Origin: Piezodorus guildinii
Lineage: Eukaryota > Arthropoda > Insecta > Hemiptera > Pentatomidae
Direction: 5' to 3'
Assembly (NCBI GenBank): GCA_023052935.1
Contig: CM041294.1
Span: forward strand, 23,560,141-23,624,140
Length of the DNA stretch: 64,000 bases
In this document: positions 55,368 to 64,000 of the stretch, in pieces
Numbering within the stretch: position 1 is the stretch's first letter
Layout of the letters: every line of letters begins with the position of its first letter
The notes under the pieces: model-generated
What the model saw: only the letters and a program-made list of their open reading frames with translations
Told to the model about the DNA's origin: nothing
Database searches by the model: none
Translations under genes and position numbers: made by a program

Positions 55368-58064
55368 TTAAACTAGAAGGTCCCGGGGCCATTTCCTTTT
55401 CAGGCGCCTCGGAGGATTATCCGGAATTGAAGAGGAAGAAAGGATTGAAACTAGTGGGTTAGAGTGAGAATGGAGTTTGTCATGAAAGGATTGATACCTG
55501 GTCCGGGCCAAATCAGTAACATAGGGAACATTAAGGTCTTTATGGATAAGTTTATTCGTGACATAGTAAGGAGCATTGAGGATTTTACGAAGGATTTTGG
55601 ATTGTAAGGATTGGATGCGGGAAGAATTTGATGGTTTAGTAGAGCCCCAAAGCTCTACTCCGTAAGTCCAGATTGGTCTTATAATAGTCATGTAGATGAG
55701 CCTTTTGTAGTTAAGAGGAAGGTTTGATCGTTTGTCTAGTAAGTGTTGAAGTAGCCTAAAGCGGCGAGCAGTTTCTTGTCGTTTTAGTCGTGTATGTGGA
55801 TTCCAAGTTAGGCGTTTGTCAAGAAGAAGTCCTAGGTATCGGATCTGTTCAACAGGAACTAGTTGAGTGTTATTAAAGGATACTTTGGGGCAGGAAGTCA
55901 AAGGTTTACGGCGAAGGGTAAAAGTTATTTGATGGGATTTGTTGGAATTTATTTTTATTCTCCAGTTCTGACACCATACTTCTAGGTCTTTGATGTGGGC
56001 TTGAAGGGTATTTGAGGCAACAAATGGATCTTTATGAACTGATAACACGCAGGTGTCATCAGCATAGGTAGAAAGGAAAGTGTTAGGATGGGTTGGGATA
56101 TCAGCTGTATATACTGTGTATAGAATGGGTCCTAGAATACTGCCTTGAGGAACACCAGCAGTCTGTATAAAAAGGGATGAATAGGAACTATTATGATTAA
56201 TTTTGAAGGATCTATCAGAGAGGTAGGATTGAAGAATCAGGAAATATGTGGGAGGAAGGAATTTACGGAGTTTGTACAACAGTCCTGGGTGCCAGACTCT
56301 ATCAAAGGCCTGTTCTACATCGAGAAAGGCTCCCGTGCAGTACAACCCGCGCTCCAAAGCAGAAGAGACAACGTCCACCACACGATGACATTGCTGGATA
56401 GTGGAGTGGGATGTTCGGAATCCGAACTGATGATCAGGGATGATATGATTAGAATCAAGGATGGGATATATTCGTTTCAGTAGGAGTTTTTCAAAGATTT
56501 TACCCATAATAGGTAATAGAGAAATTGGACGGTAAGAGGATGGATGTTCGAGCGGCTTTTGGGGTTTGGGAATCATCTTAACAATGGATAGTTTCCAGGA
56601 GTCAGGAAAATATGTGGTCCGGAGGATAGCATTATATATGTAGGTAAGAAAACAGATGGATTTTCGAGGAAGCTGTTTCATTATATAGGAAGTAACTAGG
56701 TCATGTCCAGGAGCTTTGCGGGAAGGTAATCTGTGAATGATATTGGCTATTTCTGAAGGATGAAATGCTTTAGGTGGTAGGGTCATTTGGAGAGGAATAT
56801 TGAGTTCTGTTTCAATACATTCAACATGGTTTGAATTGAGTATTTCAGGATGAGGATTATATATTTTAGAGAGGTGCTGAGCAAATATCTGGGATTTTTC
56901 TTCGTCGGATCGTGTCCAGGTTCGGGTTTCATTAAGGAGTGGATGGTTGAAATCTTTAAACTTCAGGATTTTTTTAGTAGTCGTCCATAGTGATTTGTCA
57001 GTAATCGTAAGATTTTCCGTCAAGTTTTTTAAATTTTGTATTTTGTATTTTTTGAGTTCTGATTTTAGTTTGTTAGTCAGTTGGGTGTAATAAGTTTTGT
57101 CTTTTGGGTATCTGGTCCTGTGCCACTTCGATCTTGCTGTGCGCTTTTCTCTCAATAAGATCTGAATGTGCTGTGGTAGGTTACTTTTCTGAGGTTTATC
57201 AGGTTTGGTGTTAGTTGTGTTGTCTATTATGGTGCTATTTATTGAGTCAGTAAGTTTTTCTATGGCTTGGTCAATATCTTGTTTTGTCTTTAGTGGAAGT
57301 TTTAAGTCTAGTTTATTTTCTATGTCATATCGAAATTGGTCCCAGTTTACACGTCCTGTAATTAATGTAGGAGGAGAGGGTTTAGGAACAAAGTTTGAAT
57401 GCAAAGAAAGCAGAACAGGACTGTGGTCAGATGAAAGGTCATTCAGGGATTTGATTTCGGCTTGGGAAGTAGGGATTTGAGAGGTAACAAATATATCCAG
57501 GATATCAGGTTTTTTTTTTAGGGATGTAGGCCAATATGTGGGATTCGTAGGAGCAAGGATAGAATAACAATTGGAGTTTGTGACGTTAGAAAGGATACTA
57601 CCACGGGAGTTGGATGCTCGACAACCCCATCGTTGGTGTTTAGCGTTGTAATCACCTCCAGCAATGAAGCGCGGCCCAAGAGATCGGAATAAGGAATTAA
57701 GAAGGCTATAGGAAACGGTGTTACCAGGAGGACAGTATACAGCTGAGACTGTGAGATGGAAAGGACGAGTTGAAATTATTACAGAAGAGGATTGTATGGC
57801 GTCAGATGGAGTAGTAGGAATAAGGGAATGTGGAAGGGATTTATGGATAAGAACGCATGATCCGGCATGGGCAGTGTTGTCTGGGTGGTCTGTTCTATAA
57901 GTGATGTAGTCACGTATGTAAAATTTTGATCGTTGAGTGAAATGAGTTTCAGTTATTAATGCAATATGTATGTGATTGTCATGTAGGAGTATGTCGAGTT
58001 CGTCTCGGTGGTTGAGTAGGCCATTAGCGTTCCATAAGAGGATAGCTAGGGGCTTTACACTCAT
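55368..58064 (-). CDS. Jockey-type ORF2: endonuclease-reverse transcriptase (898 aa)
   Basis: It makes the target-site nick and primes reverse transcription there. APE endonuclease: LLWNAN (N12/N14), ITETHF (E39), GGDYNAKH (136-143), LDIFVTS and SSDHSP (212-217). Reverse transcriptase: SSYRPISLLP (509-518), AFLDVEQAFDRVWH (579-592), GVPQGSILGP (637-646) and the catalytic STYADDTCVL with YADD at 667-670. The C-terminus has LKRQETARR, IRPIWTYGVELWGS and PDNPPRRLKRKWPRDLLV; there is no RNase H. The length is normal for Jockey ORF2. The ATG overlaps the ORF1 stop (ATGA), which suggests translation by termination-reinitiation. No frameshift or missing catalytic residue is seen, so the protein is predicted active. 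Confidence 0.95.
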   Translation of the reverse strand: MSVKPLAILLWNANGLLNHRDELDILLHDNHIHIALITETHFTQRSKFYIRDYITYRTDHPDNTAHAGSCVLIHKSLPHSLIPTTPSDAIQSSSVIISTRPFHLTVSAVYCPPGNTVSYSLLNSLFRSLGPRFIAGGDYNAKHQRWGCRASNSRGSILSNVTNSNCYSILAPTNPTYWPTSLKKKPDILDIFVTSQIPTSQAEIKSLNDLSSDHSPVLLSLHSNFVPKPSPPTLITGRVNWDQFRYDIENKLDLKLPLKTKQDIDQAIEKLTDSINSTIIDNTTNTKPDKPQKSNLPQHIQILLREKRTARSKWHRTRYPKDKTYYTQLTNKLKSELKKYKIQNLKNLTENLTITDKSLWTTTKKILKFKDFNHPLLNETRTWTRSDEEKSQIFAQHLSKIYNPHPEILNSNHVECIETELNIPLQMTLPPKAFHPSEIANIIHRLPSRKAPGHDLVTSYIMKQLPRKSICFLTYIYNAILRTTYFPDSWKLSIVKMIPKPQKPLEHPSSYRPISLLPIMGKIFEKLLLKRIYPILDSNHIIPDHQFGFRTSHSTIQQCHRVVDVVSSALERGLYCTGAFLDVEQAFDRVWHPGLLYKLRKFLPPTYFLILQSYLSDRSFKINHNSSYSSLFIQTAGVPQGSILGPILYTVYTADIPTHPNTFLSTYADDTCVLSVHKDPFVASNTLQAHIKDLEVWCQNWRIKINSNKSHQITFTLRRKPLTSCPKVSFNNTQLVPVEQIRYLGLLLDKRLTWNPHTRLKRQETARRFRLLQHLLDKRSNLPLNYKRLIYMTIIRPIWTYGVELWGSTKPSNSSRIQSLQSKILRKILNAPYYVTNKLIHKDLNVPYVTDLARTRYQSFHDKLHSHSNPLVSILSSSSIPDNPPRRLKRKWPRDLLV

Positions 58065-59689
58065 CGTGGGAAATTAAATGGGATTTCGGAAAGGATACGA
58101 GTGAGAAGGGAGATAAGCGGCTGGATGGTTTCTTTGAGATCTAATAGGAAGGAATTAAGGATGGAGTAAAAGTCAGGTGGGGGTATATTATAGGATTGGG
58201 AAGGATAATTTAGTTGAGCTGGTACATTGGCTGGAGTCTGCACCCGTCGAGGGGTACCATGATATGCATTTTGGGATGTTTGGGGTTGAGGATTGGGTTG
58301 ATTTGACTGTACAGAAGAACGGGGTGGGATCGGGTGAGGTTTTTCTGGAGGTAATTTAACCCTAACAGGTATCTGATGAGGAGGGGTTGGTTGGTGTGGA
58401 GCTTCAAGCTGGGGATGGGAAATCTGGGTCATGGGTTGGGAGTTCGGAGGCGCCTGCCTTCTAGGTTGTTGAGGCTGCGAGTTGATAACGGAGGAGGGCT
58501 TCTTAATGTTCTGTCGATCTTGATTTCCAGGTCTAGGAGTAGTTGGCTGTGGAGTCATGTTAACAGAAGCTTTCTGAATTTCTGGAAAATTTACCAGGTT
58601 ATCCAGTACAGGAGGTGGTGCAGGTGTATTACTTTTCTGTTCCAGACTTTTGGGTAGAGGGTTTTGCGATCTCTGTCTGAGCAGATTTTTGTAGACCGAA
58701 CAGCCTCTGTAGCTCGCTGGATGTGCTTCACCACAGAGAGCACATTTTGCTGGTTCATCACGAGATTTCGGGCAGGTCTCTGTAGCATGAGGGCCGGCAC
58801 ATTTGACGCACCGGGCCTGGTGGTAACAGTAGAATTTAGTGTGTCCCAAATTTTGACATTTAGTACACTGTACTATCGTAGATGTCGGCCTAGGCTGTTC
58901 AAATCGCACAATGGAGTATACCAGTCGTGTTATATTAAATATTTCTGGGTTATTTGTGGCAGGTTCTAGATCCACGAAAAATAGAGGCAGTGGATATTTT
59001 CCCTTTGGATGGAAAACGGGAGAGACCTTTCGGACATTGTAGCCTATTTCTTCTATCCCTCTTTTGATAGCATCTGTGGGAGTTGATGAGTGGAGCCCTC
59101 TAAGAACGACACGATATGACTTTTCTTGTTTCAATTGGTAACAATGGAAGTCGTAGCTTTTTGAATTCAAGTGGTTGACAAGCTTTTTGTAACTGTCTTT
59201 ATTTGTTGTGTTGATCTTAATATCGTTTATTCTCGAGTAACAACGAAAGTTGGGCTGTCCGATCAAATCTGCAATTTCTTGACCAAACGACATAAAATTT
59301 TGTATGTTATTGACAAATATTGGTGGGGGTTCGGGATCACAAAACCCTTGAGGCTCTGAAATTGTGTTGGCTGTACCTGACGTACTGGCAGAGGTAGATG
59401 GCGCTGTGAAGACAGACGGAGCGGCTGATGATGATGGAACTGGTTCTATTGTGTTGGCTGCAGTGAGTTTACTGCGGGTTTTTGGCGGTGACATATTTTG
59501 CTCAGACGCCTGCTTAGTTTTATTTGATTTATTTTTTTTTTTATTTGGTGAATTACCCCCAGATCCGGGAGGAAGGGAGTTCCGATGCCGCTTCATACGG
59601 CGAGTCAAATATTGAGAGTCCGTTTCACTTATTTCAGAGAAAGGGGTCTCCTCTGAGTCCTCACCGGACGTATTTCTGTCTAAGTCCAT
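58061..59689 (-). CDS. Jockey-type ORF1: gag-like RNA-binding protein (542 aa)
   Basis: It is expected to package element RNA into a ribonucleoprotein particle. The N-terminus is acidic, then basic and Ser/Thr-rich (1-115). A folded region at about 121-265 has the form found before the knuckles in Jockey-type ORF1 proteins (SYDFHCYQLKQEKSYRVVLR, then GIEEIGYNVRKVSPVF). Three zinc knuckles follow: CTKCQNLGHTKFYC (275-288), CVKCAGPHATETC (294-306) and CALCGEAHPASYRGC (316-330). A long Pro/Gln-rich, probably disordered stretch (345-510) and a short hydrophobic C-terminus complete it. The stop TGA overlaps the ORF2 start. Many frames on the opposite strand are shadows. Confidence 0.92.
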   Translation of the reverse strand: MDLDRNTSGEDSEETPFSEISETDSQYLTRRMKRHRNSLPPGSGGNSPNKKKNKSNKTKQASEQNMSPPKTRSKLTAANTIEPVPSSSAAPSVFTAPSTSASTSGTANTISEPQGFCDPEPPPIFVNNIQNFMSFGQEIADLIGQPNFRCYSRINDIKINTTNKDSYKKLVNHLNSKSYDFHCYQLKQEKSYRVVLRGLHSSTPTDAIKRGIEEIGYNVRKVSPVFHPKGKYPLPLFFVDLEPATNNPEIFNITRLVYSIVRFEQPRPTSTIVQCTKCQNLGHTKFYCYHQARCVKCAGPHATETCPKSRDEPAKCALCGEAHPASYRGCSVYKNLLRQRSQNPLPKSLEQKSNTPAPPPVLDNLVNFPEIQKASVNMTPQPTTPRPGNQDRQNIKKPSSVINSQPQQPRRQAPPNSQPMTQISHPQLEAPHQPTPPHQIPVRVKLPPEKPHPIPPRSSVQSNQPNPQPQTSQNAYHGTPRRVQTPANVPAQLNYPSQSYNIPPPDFYSILNSFLLDLKETIQPLISLLTRILSEIPFNFPR

Positions 59690-60221
59690 TATTAATTAAA
59701 ATGAAAGAAAAGAAAACAAAAAAAAATCAATATACACCTGCGTATTAAAATAAAAAATAAATTTTATACAATAAATACTTAAAAACTAAACTATTCACAT
59801 GATTATATACAATTAATAAAGAAAACATTTCTAAGAAACAATTATAACAAATAGGAAAAAAAAAATGGTCTTTGAAAATTTAAAAGAAATGAATGAAACT
59901 AAAAACAAAATAAAGTCCTAGACGAAAACAGAGATGACTGAGTTAGTATACTTGGCCTAGCCCTTTAAAAATAAAGATAACTGTTAAGGATTAGGGCCAC
60001 GTTGCTATCTCAACCAGATAGCTATCAGTTTATAAGATATCGCGTATCGGTACAAATAGTCACTCACCTCACTATCCGTGAATATTAAAGTGTTGAGTTG
60101 ATAGTAAACTCACTGTTCACAAAGTTTTATAGCTGACATATTGATAGAACCGTGGTGAAAGTGTAACAAACACAGAGCTACGAAAGAATAGAACTGCAGT
60201 TGCGGCCATTAACCAAGGTAC
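59690..60221 (-). promoter_or_regulatory. Jockey-type element 5' UTR / internal promoter region
   Basis: 532 bases between the 5' TSD and the ORF1 ATG, starting GTACCTTGG on the minus strand. Jockey-type LINEs use promoters internal to this region. I recognise no specific core element. Confidence 0.5.
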
Positions 60222-60233
60222 TAGGCAAAATTC

Positions 60234-60720
60234 AAAATGGGGATCACTTGTAGCCGGGTGGCTAGCGTAACAGCCTCCTGTGCCAAAGGTTACGGGTTGA
60301 AACCCGCAGGTGGTCCTAGGATTTTTTAATGGGAGCAAAAAATCCTTAGTTAAGCCGTCCTTCGGAGGGGACGTTAAAAGGATCCCTATCCTAATAAAAC
60401 CTGGATAGGCAAAATTTAGGACTCCCACTGTAGCATTGTCCGATTAGCCATAGTATCATAAAGGGAAGTTAAATGGGGATCACTTGTAGCTGGGTGGCTA
60501 GCGTAACAGCCTTCTATGCCAAATGCCAAAGGTTATGGGTTCAAACCCGCAGGTGGTACTAGGATTTTTTAATGGGGGTAAAAAATCCTTAGTTATGCCG
60601 TCCTTCGGAGGGGACGTTAAAATAATCCCTATCCTAATAAAACCTGGATAGGCAAAATTTAGGACTCCCACTGTAGCATCGTCCGATTAGCCATAGTAGC
60701 GTAAAGCGACGTTTAATGAA
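60234..60720 (+). repeat. Tandem SINE-1 heterodimer array, right part
   Basis: Resumes with unit B (60234-60472) directly after the target duplication. A final unit follows with an A-type head but a complete tail (GCGTAAAGCGACGTTTAATG), ending the array. Confidence 0.93.
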
Positions 60721-61392
60721 TAAACAAACAAAAAATAGTAATCTGTTAGTAACAACATTGCTGATTTAAAATATTTTTTTCATCGGTGACAGCCATGTGA
60801 ACCAAGTATGCTCTGACACTAACTGTCAATAGTAATTGTTTATCGTGCCCTAAGATGAAGGATGGACCTCGCAAACATCATCTTCTTCCTTCCCCATACC
60901 TTTAGGTATTAGTAAGGTGAGGTAAAAGCGAGGGAATGACTCAGTAGTGAATGATCCTATTATATAAACCAGTTACGGATCGGAAGCATCTTCAGCGGGA
61001 TAGTTATGCTGTGAGTCGATATTGGAGCTTCTGAGGGCGAAGGAGTCATCGGAACTCCCGATACTTTTGTGTCCCGGAGGCCATAAAAGATAAAGAGGAG
61101 ATGCAAGGAGTTGGTCAACCGGGCACGATGACGTCGCCACTGGCCGTAAATCTTGTCGCAGTGCCATCCCGCCCTTAGTGCCTCTCCATCAGCCATCAAA
61201 TTGCTATCTATACGGCCACAGGTTATTACCAAAGTTTTTTTAGACGAAATCATCACTCCTTTTAGAAATCTTCTTCATTTTATCGTATTTTATAATTACT
61301 CTAGCCCATTCAATCCTGCATACCGCTAAAAGTACCATAGTGTGTGATTCACTATGACAGTCATGGTATGACTAAAACAGTTTCCCAAATAA
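60721..61392. other. Unique sequence; less AT-rich island at 60850-61260
   Basis: No repeat is recognised. The island contains ATGACGTCGCC (CRE-like), AAAAGATAAAG (GATA-like) and CCATAAAAG words. Minus-strand open frames at 60960-61256 have no domain. Confidence 0.25.
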
Positions 61393-62195
61393 AAAAATTT
61401 GGTGCGGGCAACACACGACTTTCACTAACCTCCGTTTTTAAAATCGATTAAAGAATTTTCAAATACAGTTAGAGATAAAAATGAGTGAAACTATTAAAAA
61501 ATTAATTAAATTGAATTTCTATAGACACATGTGTTTTATCAAATAATCTTTTATATTATTATCCAAAATAATCAGTTAGTTTAATCGGCTTTTCATCACT
61601 CTCTATTAACTTTTGAAAGCTTGTGTATGAGATAATATTTATTTTCTAAAATATATAGGTTTCCAACGGTATATCATACATGTATATTACTGTTCTCATG
61701 TTCAAAAACAAAAACATTGCATTAAAAAATTGTTTTTCAGTTTTCTCCTTTAGTTGCTTTTCAAATTCGGTCAACTTGCATATTTAGCTGTTATTTATCA
61801 ATGCTAACAAGATATTATGGTTATTTTTATAGAATATACAAAATTTAAGGTACTTTACAGGAAGAAAATATCGGCATTTGAGCCCCATCAAACTATTTCA
61901 ATCAAAATGAAACCTACATGATATTAAATCCCATTAAATTTTTCATCTATATAGCGAGTTTAATCAAATCGTAAGAGCCGTTTTCGAGACAATCGTAAAA
62001 TGATGCAAAATGCATAGTATAAAGTGGCTCTTCTGGTAAGTCGATTTTGATGAAAAAGGTTTTGTAACGTCTCGGCGTTTATTTGTCTAAAGTATGAAAT
62101 TTCAGTTTCATAGAACTTTTCGTTTACGCGCTTGAGTTACCACACACACCTTTTTTCGGGACTTGGTTATTTGGACTCAGAGGACTTGAATTTTT
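61393..62195 (-). repeat. 0.9-kb interspersed repeat, copy 9, nearly full length
   Basis: Reverse orientation: TTGGTGCGGGCAACACACGA at the left, ACTTGGTTATTTGGACTCAG near the right. The 5' terminal CTATATATAG part is missing. Confidence 0.75.
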
Positions 62196-62371
62196 TTCCT
62201 TGCCAAAACTATCTAAATTTAGAACATTCAAGACTTAATGGCAATTAATGGCAGTTACCTCCAAGCACTTAATGGCAAATGGATTTATGAAATTACAAAT
62301 GCGATCGAGGCAATTAGGCAGAAGCATCTTCAATCTTCAAGAGCTGTTTTCTCAAACTTATTTTTAAAGTT
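62196..62371. other. Short unique spacer
   Basis: Contains small TTAATGGCA direct repeats around 62230-62280 and nothing else recognised. Confidence 0.3.
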
Positions 62372-63030
62372 GAGCCGCCCTTCGTCGTAAACCGATGACA
62401 TCCTTCCCTACAGTGTCCTTTAATAATATTTTGCTAGTCCCGGTTGAACAGATTCGCGATCTAGGACTCATACTTGACAAACTTTTAACATGGAATCCGC
62501 ACACAAGGCTGAAACGACCAGAAACTGCCCGTAGCTTTCGCTTACTTCAACACTTATTGGACAGACGCTCTAACCTTCCACTTATCTACATTAGGCTCAT
62601 CTATATCACCATCATAAGGCCTATCTGGACTTACAGAGTTGTGCTCTGGGGCTCTACTAAACCATTAAATTATCCTCGTATTCAGCCCTTACAATCCAAA
62701 ATCCTCAATGCTCCTTACTTTGTCACGAATAAACTCATACTTAAAGACCCTAATATCCCATATGTTGCTGATTTTGCATGAACCAGGTATCAATCCTTCC
62801 ATGAAAAACTCTAACCCACTAGTTTCAATCATTGCTTCCTCTTCCATTCCTGACAATCCTCCGAGGCGTCTGAAAAGAAGATGGCCACGAGACCTTATAG
62901 TTTAGATTACCTAGTGGAGTGGTGCCAATGGGCATTTTCTCTTCATGTCTTTTTCTTGTATTCCTGTTAGCTAATTTACTTGATGTATTAACTAATACAG
63001 TTGTAAATTTCAATAAATGATAATTTAAAA
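62372..63030 (+). pseudogene. Jockey-type LINE fragment (RT C-terminus)
   Basis: The frame at 62395-62781 gives VSFNNILLVPVEQIRDLGLI, then LKRPETARSF and IIRPIWTYRVVLWGSTKP. The terminal PDNPPRRLKRRWPRDLIV is in another frame (62708-62905). Ends in TTGTAAATTTCAATAAATGA and an A-run. It lies downstream of the YADD motif, so it is inactive. Confidence 0.85.
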
Positions 63031-63061
63031 AATTTAGGCGATTTTCGCCCTAGCGAGAGAT

Positions 63062-63350
63062 TCTTTTTTTTTTTTTCAACATACTTATCTATTGATATTT
63101 ACAACTGTTTAAAAAAATTCATCATGTAAATATATTAATCTGACATGAAATACATTTAGAAAATTACCCATTGGCAGCACTCTAAAAATATTCTAAAGTA
63201 GAAGGGCTCGGTGCCATCTTTTCTGACGCTTCGAAGAATCGTAAGAGGTATCCAATAGGAAGCATAGATTGAAACTAATGAGTTAGAGTGGGAATGAAGT
63301 TTGTCATGGAAGGAATAGTACTTGGTTCGGGGTAAGTCAGCAACATGCGG
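63062..63350 (-). pseudogene. Jockey-type LINE 3' fragment, opposite orientation
   Basis: A T-run at 63064-63076 is the complement of a poly-A tail. The minus strand then follows the family 3' UTR and the last codons (HVADLPRTKYYSFHDKLHSH, SNSLVSI) with a broken end. It forms a tail-to-tail pair with the copy at 62372-63030. Confidence 0.8.
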
Positions 63351-63711
63351 AAGAGCTCTTCTCCATAAGTCCTTATGGGCCATTCTCAACGAAACGTACA
63401 AACGCTGTCTAAATGATTTCCATCGTACTGAAACTGGTTATTTTCCAACTTTGTTTTCTTTTCTGGTAGACATTTTTCTGCTCTACTTGGTGCACATTCA
63501 TAAGTTCAAATCTATGAATTATTCCTGTGTGAAAATTTTGAATAAATGTCCGAAAAATCATTGGCTCTCCCTGTCCAAACCAGACTATGCCAACTTCAAC
63601 GTGGTACCCAGTCAAGTTGCTGGAAAGATTTTACTGGTTTGGCCCATTGCGTTCATACATACACTCTATACTTTCAGAATACAGAATTGCAGGTTTAGAA
63701 AACGGTTATAA
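63322..63711 (+). other. Unidentified 129-codon open frame
   Basis: The first codons overlap the antisense of a Jockey fragment. The remainder (63400-63711) is unique sequence with no domain I recognise and no splice context. It may be chance. Confidence 0.15.
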
Positions 63712-63717
63712 CCGTTT
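63700..63717. promoter_or_regulatory. Perfect 18-bp palindrome with Myb-like half sites
   Basis: AAACGGTTATAACCGTTT reads the same on both strands and contains two inverted AACGG/CCGTT cores like Myb sites. Its function is unknown. Confidence 0.25.
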
Positions 63718-64000
63718 CAAATAAATAAAACTGAAATGTCCAAGGGATTTTGCGTCATTGGCGCACCCCAAACGGCTTTTGGCGTCCTGATCTCCCTTCA
63801 AGCCATAAAAAGGCGTGAAAAGGCTCGCAAAAGCCGTTCTACCTTCTGCAAGACGACCAAGAGGTTTATAACCGCCTTCTGTATCTTTCACGGTGGCAGG
63901 GAGGGAAGACGTACGCTAGTGAGTGAGAGTATTTTTATTGGCCGTCATTTGTCGCACCCACTCTGCTAGTTATTTTTAATTGATTAATTTTCTATTTTTC
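63712..64000. other. Unique sequence to window end
   Basis: Moderately GC-rich around 63740-63920. No domain or repeat is recognised. Confidence 0.3.

Larger units (their letters stand above)
55227..60221 (-). mobile_element. Complete Jockey-type LINE with perfect 12-bp TSD
   Basis: A ~5.0-kb minus-strand element: 5' UTR (60221-59690), ORF1, ORF2, 3' UTR, AATAAA (minus strand, 55248-55253) and a poly-A tail (T-run at 55227-55240). The duplication TAGGCAAAATTC lies at 55215-55226 and 60222-60233. Both ORFs are open and overlap. It is inserted exactly at an A/B junction of the SINE array. It is the source-type sequence for the many dead Jockey fragments in the window. Confidence 0.95.

Noticed and set aside
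56193..59748. Multiple plus-strand frames of 60-101 codons over the Jockey element
   Set aside because: Antisense shadows of ORF1 and ORF2, which carry clear motifs on the minus strand.
53607..60720. CRISPR-like regular repeats
   Set aside because: Units are ~226 and ~239 bp with RNA polymerase III boxes, no short spacers, in a eukaryotic context.

Overview
This is a eukaryotic, AT-rich, intron- and repeat-dominated window, almost certainly from an arthropod and most likely an insect. The reasons are the mix of Jockey-, CR1- and I-type non-LTR retrotransposons, cecropia-like and other mariners, a Helitron with insect-type ends, hAT MITEs, tRNA-derived SINEs and Penelope-like terminal sequences. 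Nothing bacterial is present: no operons, CRISPR array, or convincing free-standing tRNA or rRNA gene.

The only host protein-coding sequence I can support is at the left end. A visibly GC-rich terminal exon (1121-1417, + strand) encodes the C-terminal half of a fibroblast growth factor-like protein. It is preceded by an AG splice acceptor at the place where animal FGF genes usually carry their last intron. Its 3' UTR follows. The other ~60 kb is downstream or intergenic DNA filled with mobile elements, separated by unique AT-rich stretches and a few short, less AT-rich islands that could be regulatory.

Layout. 1-1120: intron with a dead Jockey fragment. 1121-3400: FGF exon and 3' region. 3403-4000: an hAT MITE and a palindromic Penelope-like foldback. 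4121-7170: a 0.9-kb repeat split by a CR1-like element. 7860-9967: the 3' part of an I-clade LINE and related fragments. 11.4-16.6 kb: SINEs and a second 0.9-kb repeat split by Jockey and Penelope-like pieces. 17.4-21.2 kb: an inverted duplication and a mariner relic. 22.2-23.7 kb: LINE 3' fragments. 25.1-26.4 kb: a Helitron holding a mariner. 27-33 kb: CR1, SINE, foldback, Jockey and mariner copies. 35.3-39.2 kb: a nearly complete second LINE with an open 876-codon ORF2. 39.6-52.6 kb: further Jockey, CR1, I-type and 0.9-kb copies. 53.4-60.7 kb: a tandem SINE array (465-bp period) split by a complete 5.0-kb Jockey-type element. 60.7-64.0 kb: a unique island, another 0.9-kb repeat and two Jockey fragments.

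How the parts relate. One SINE family shares its last ~110 bp with the I-clade LINE at 7956-9150, which points to LINE-driven SINE mobility. That SINE has also been amplified in tandem as a heterodimer. The intact Jockey-type element inserted at the junction of two repeat units, leaving a perfect 12-bp target-site duplication. It has both ORFs open with an ATGA overlap and a poly-A tail, so it looks young. Both larger mariner relics have internally deleted transposases. The palindromic Penelope-like repeats carry a hammerhead-ribozyme-like core on both arms. Family names rest on recognition of motifs by eye; no database search was run.
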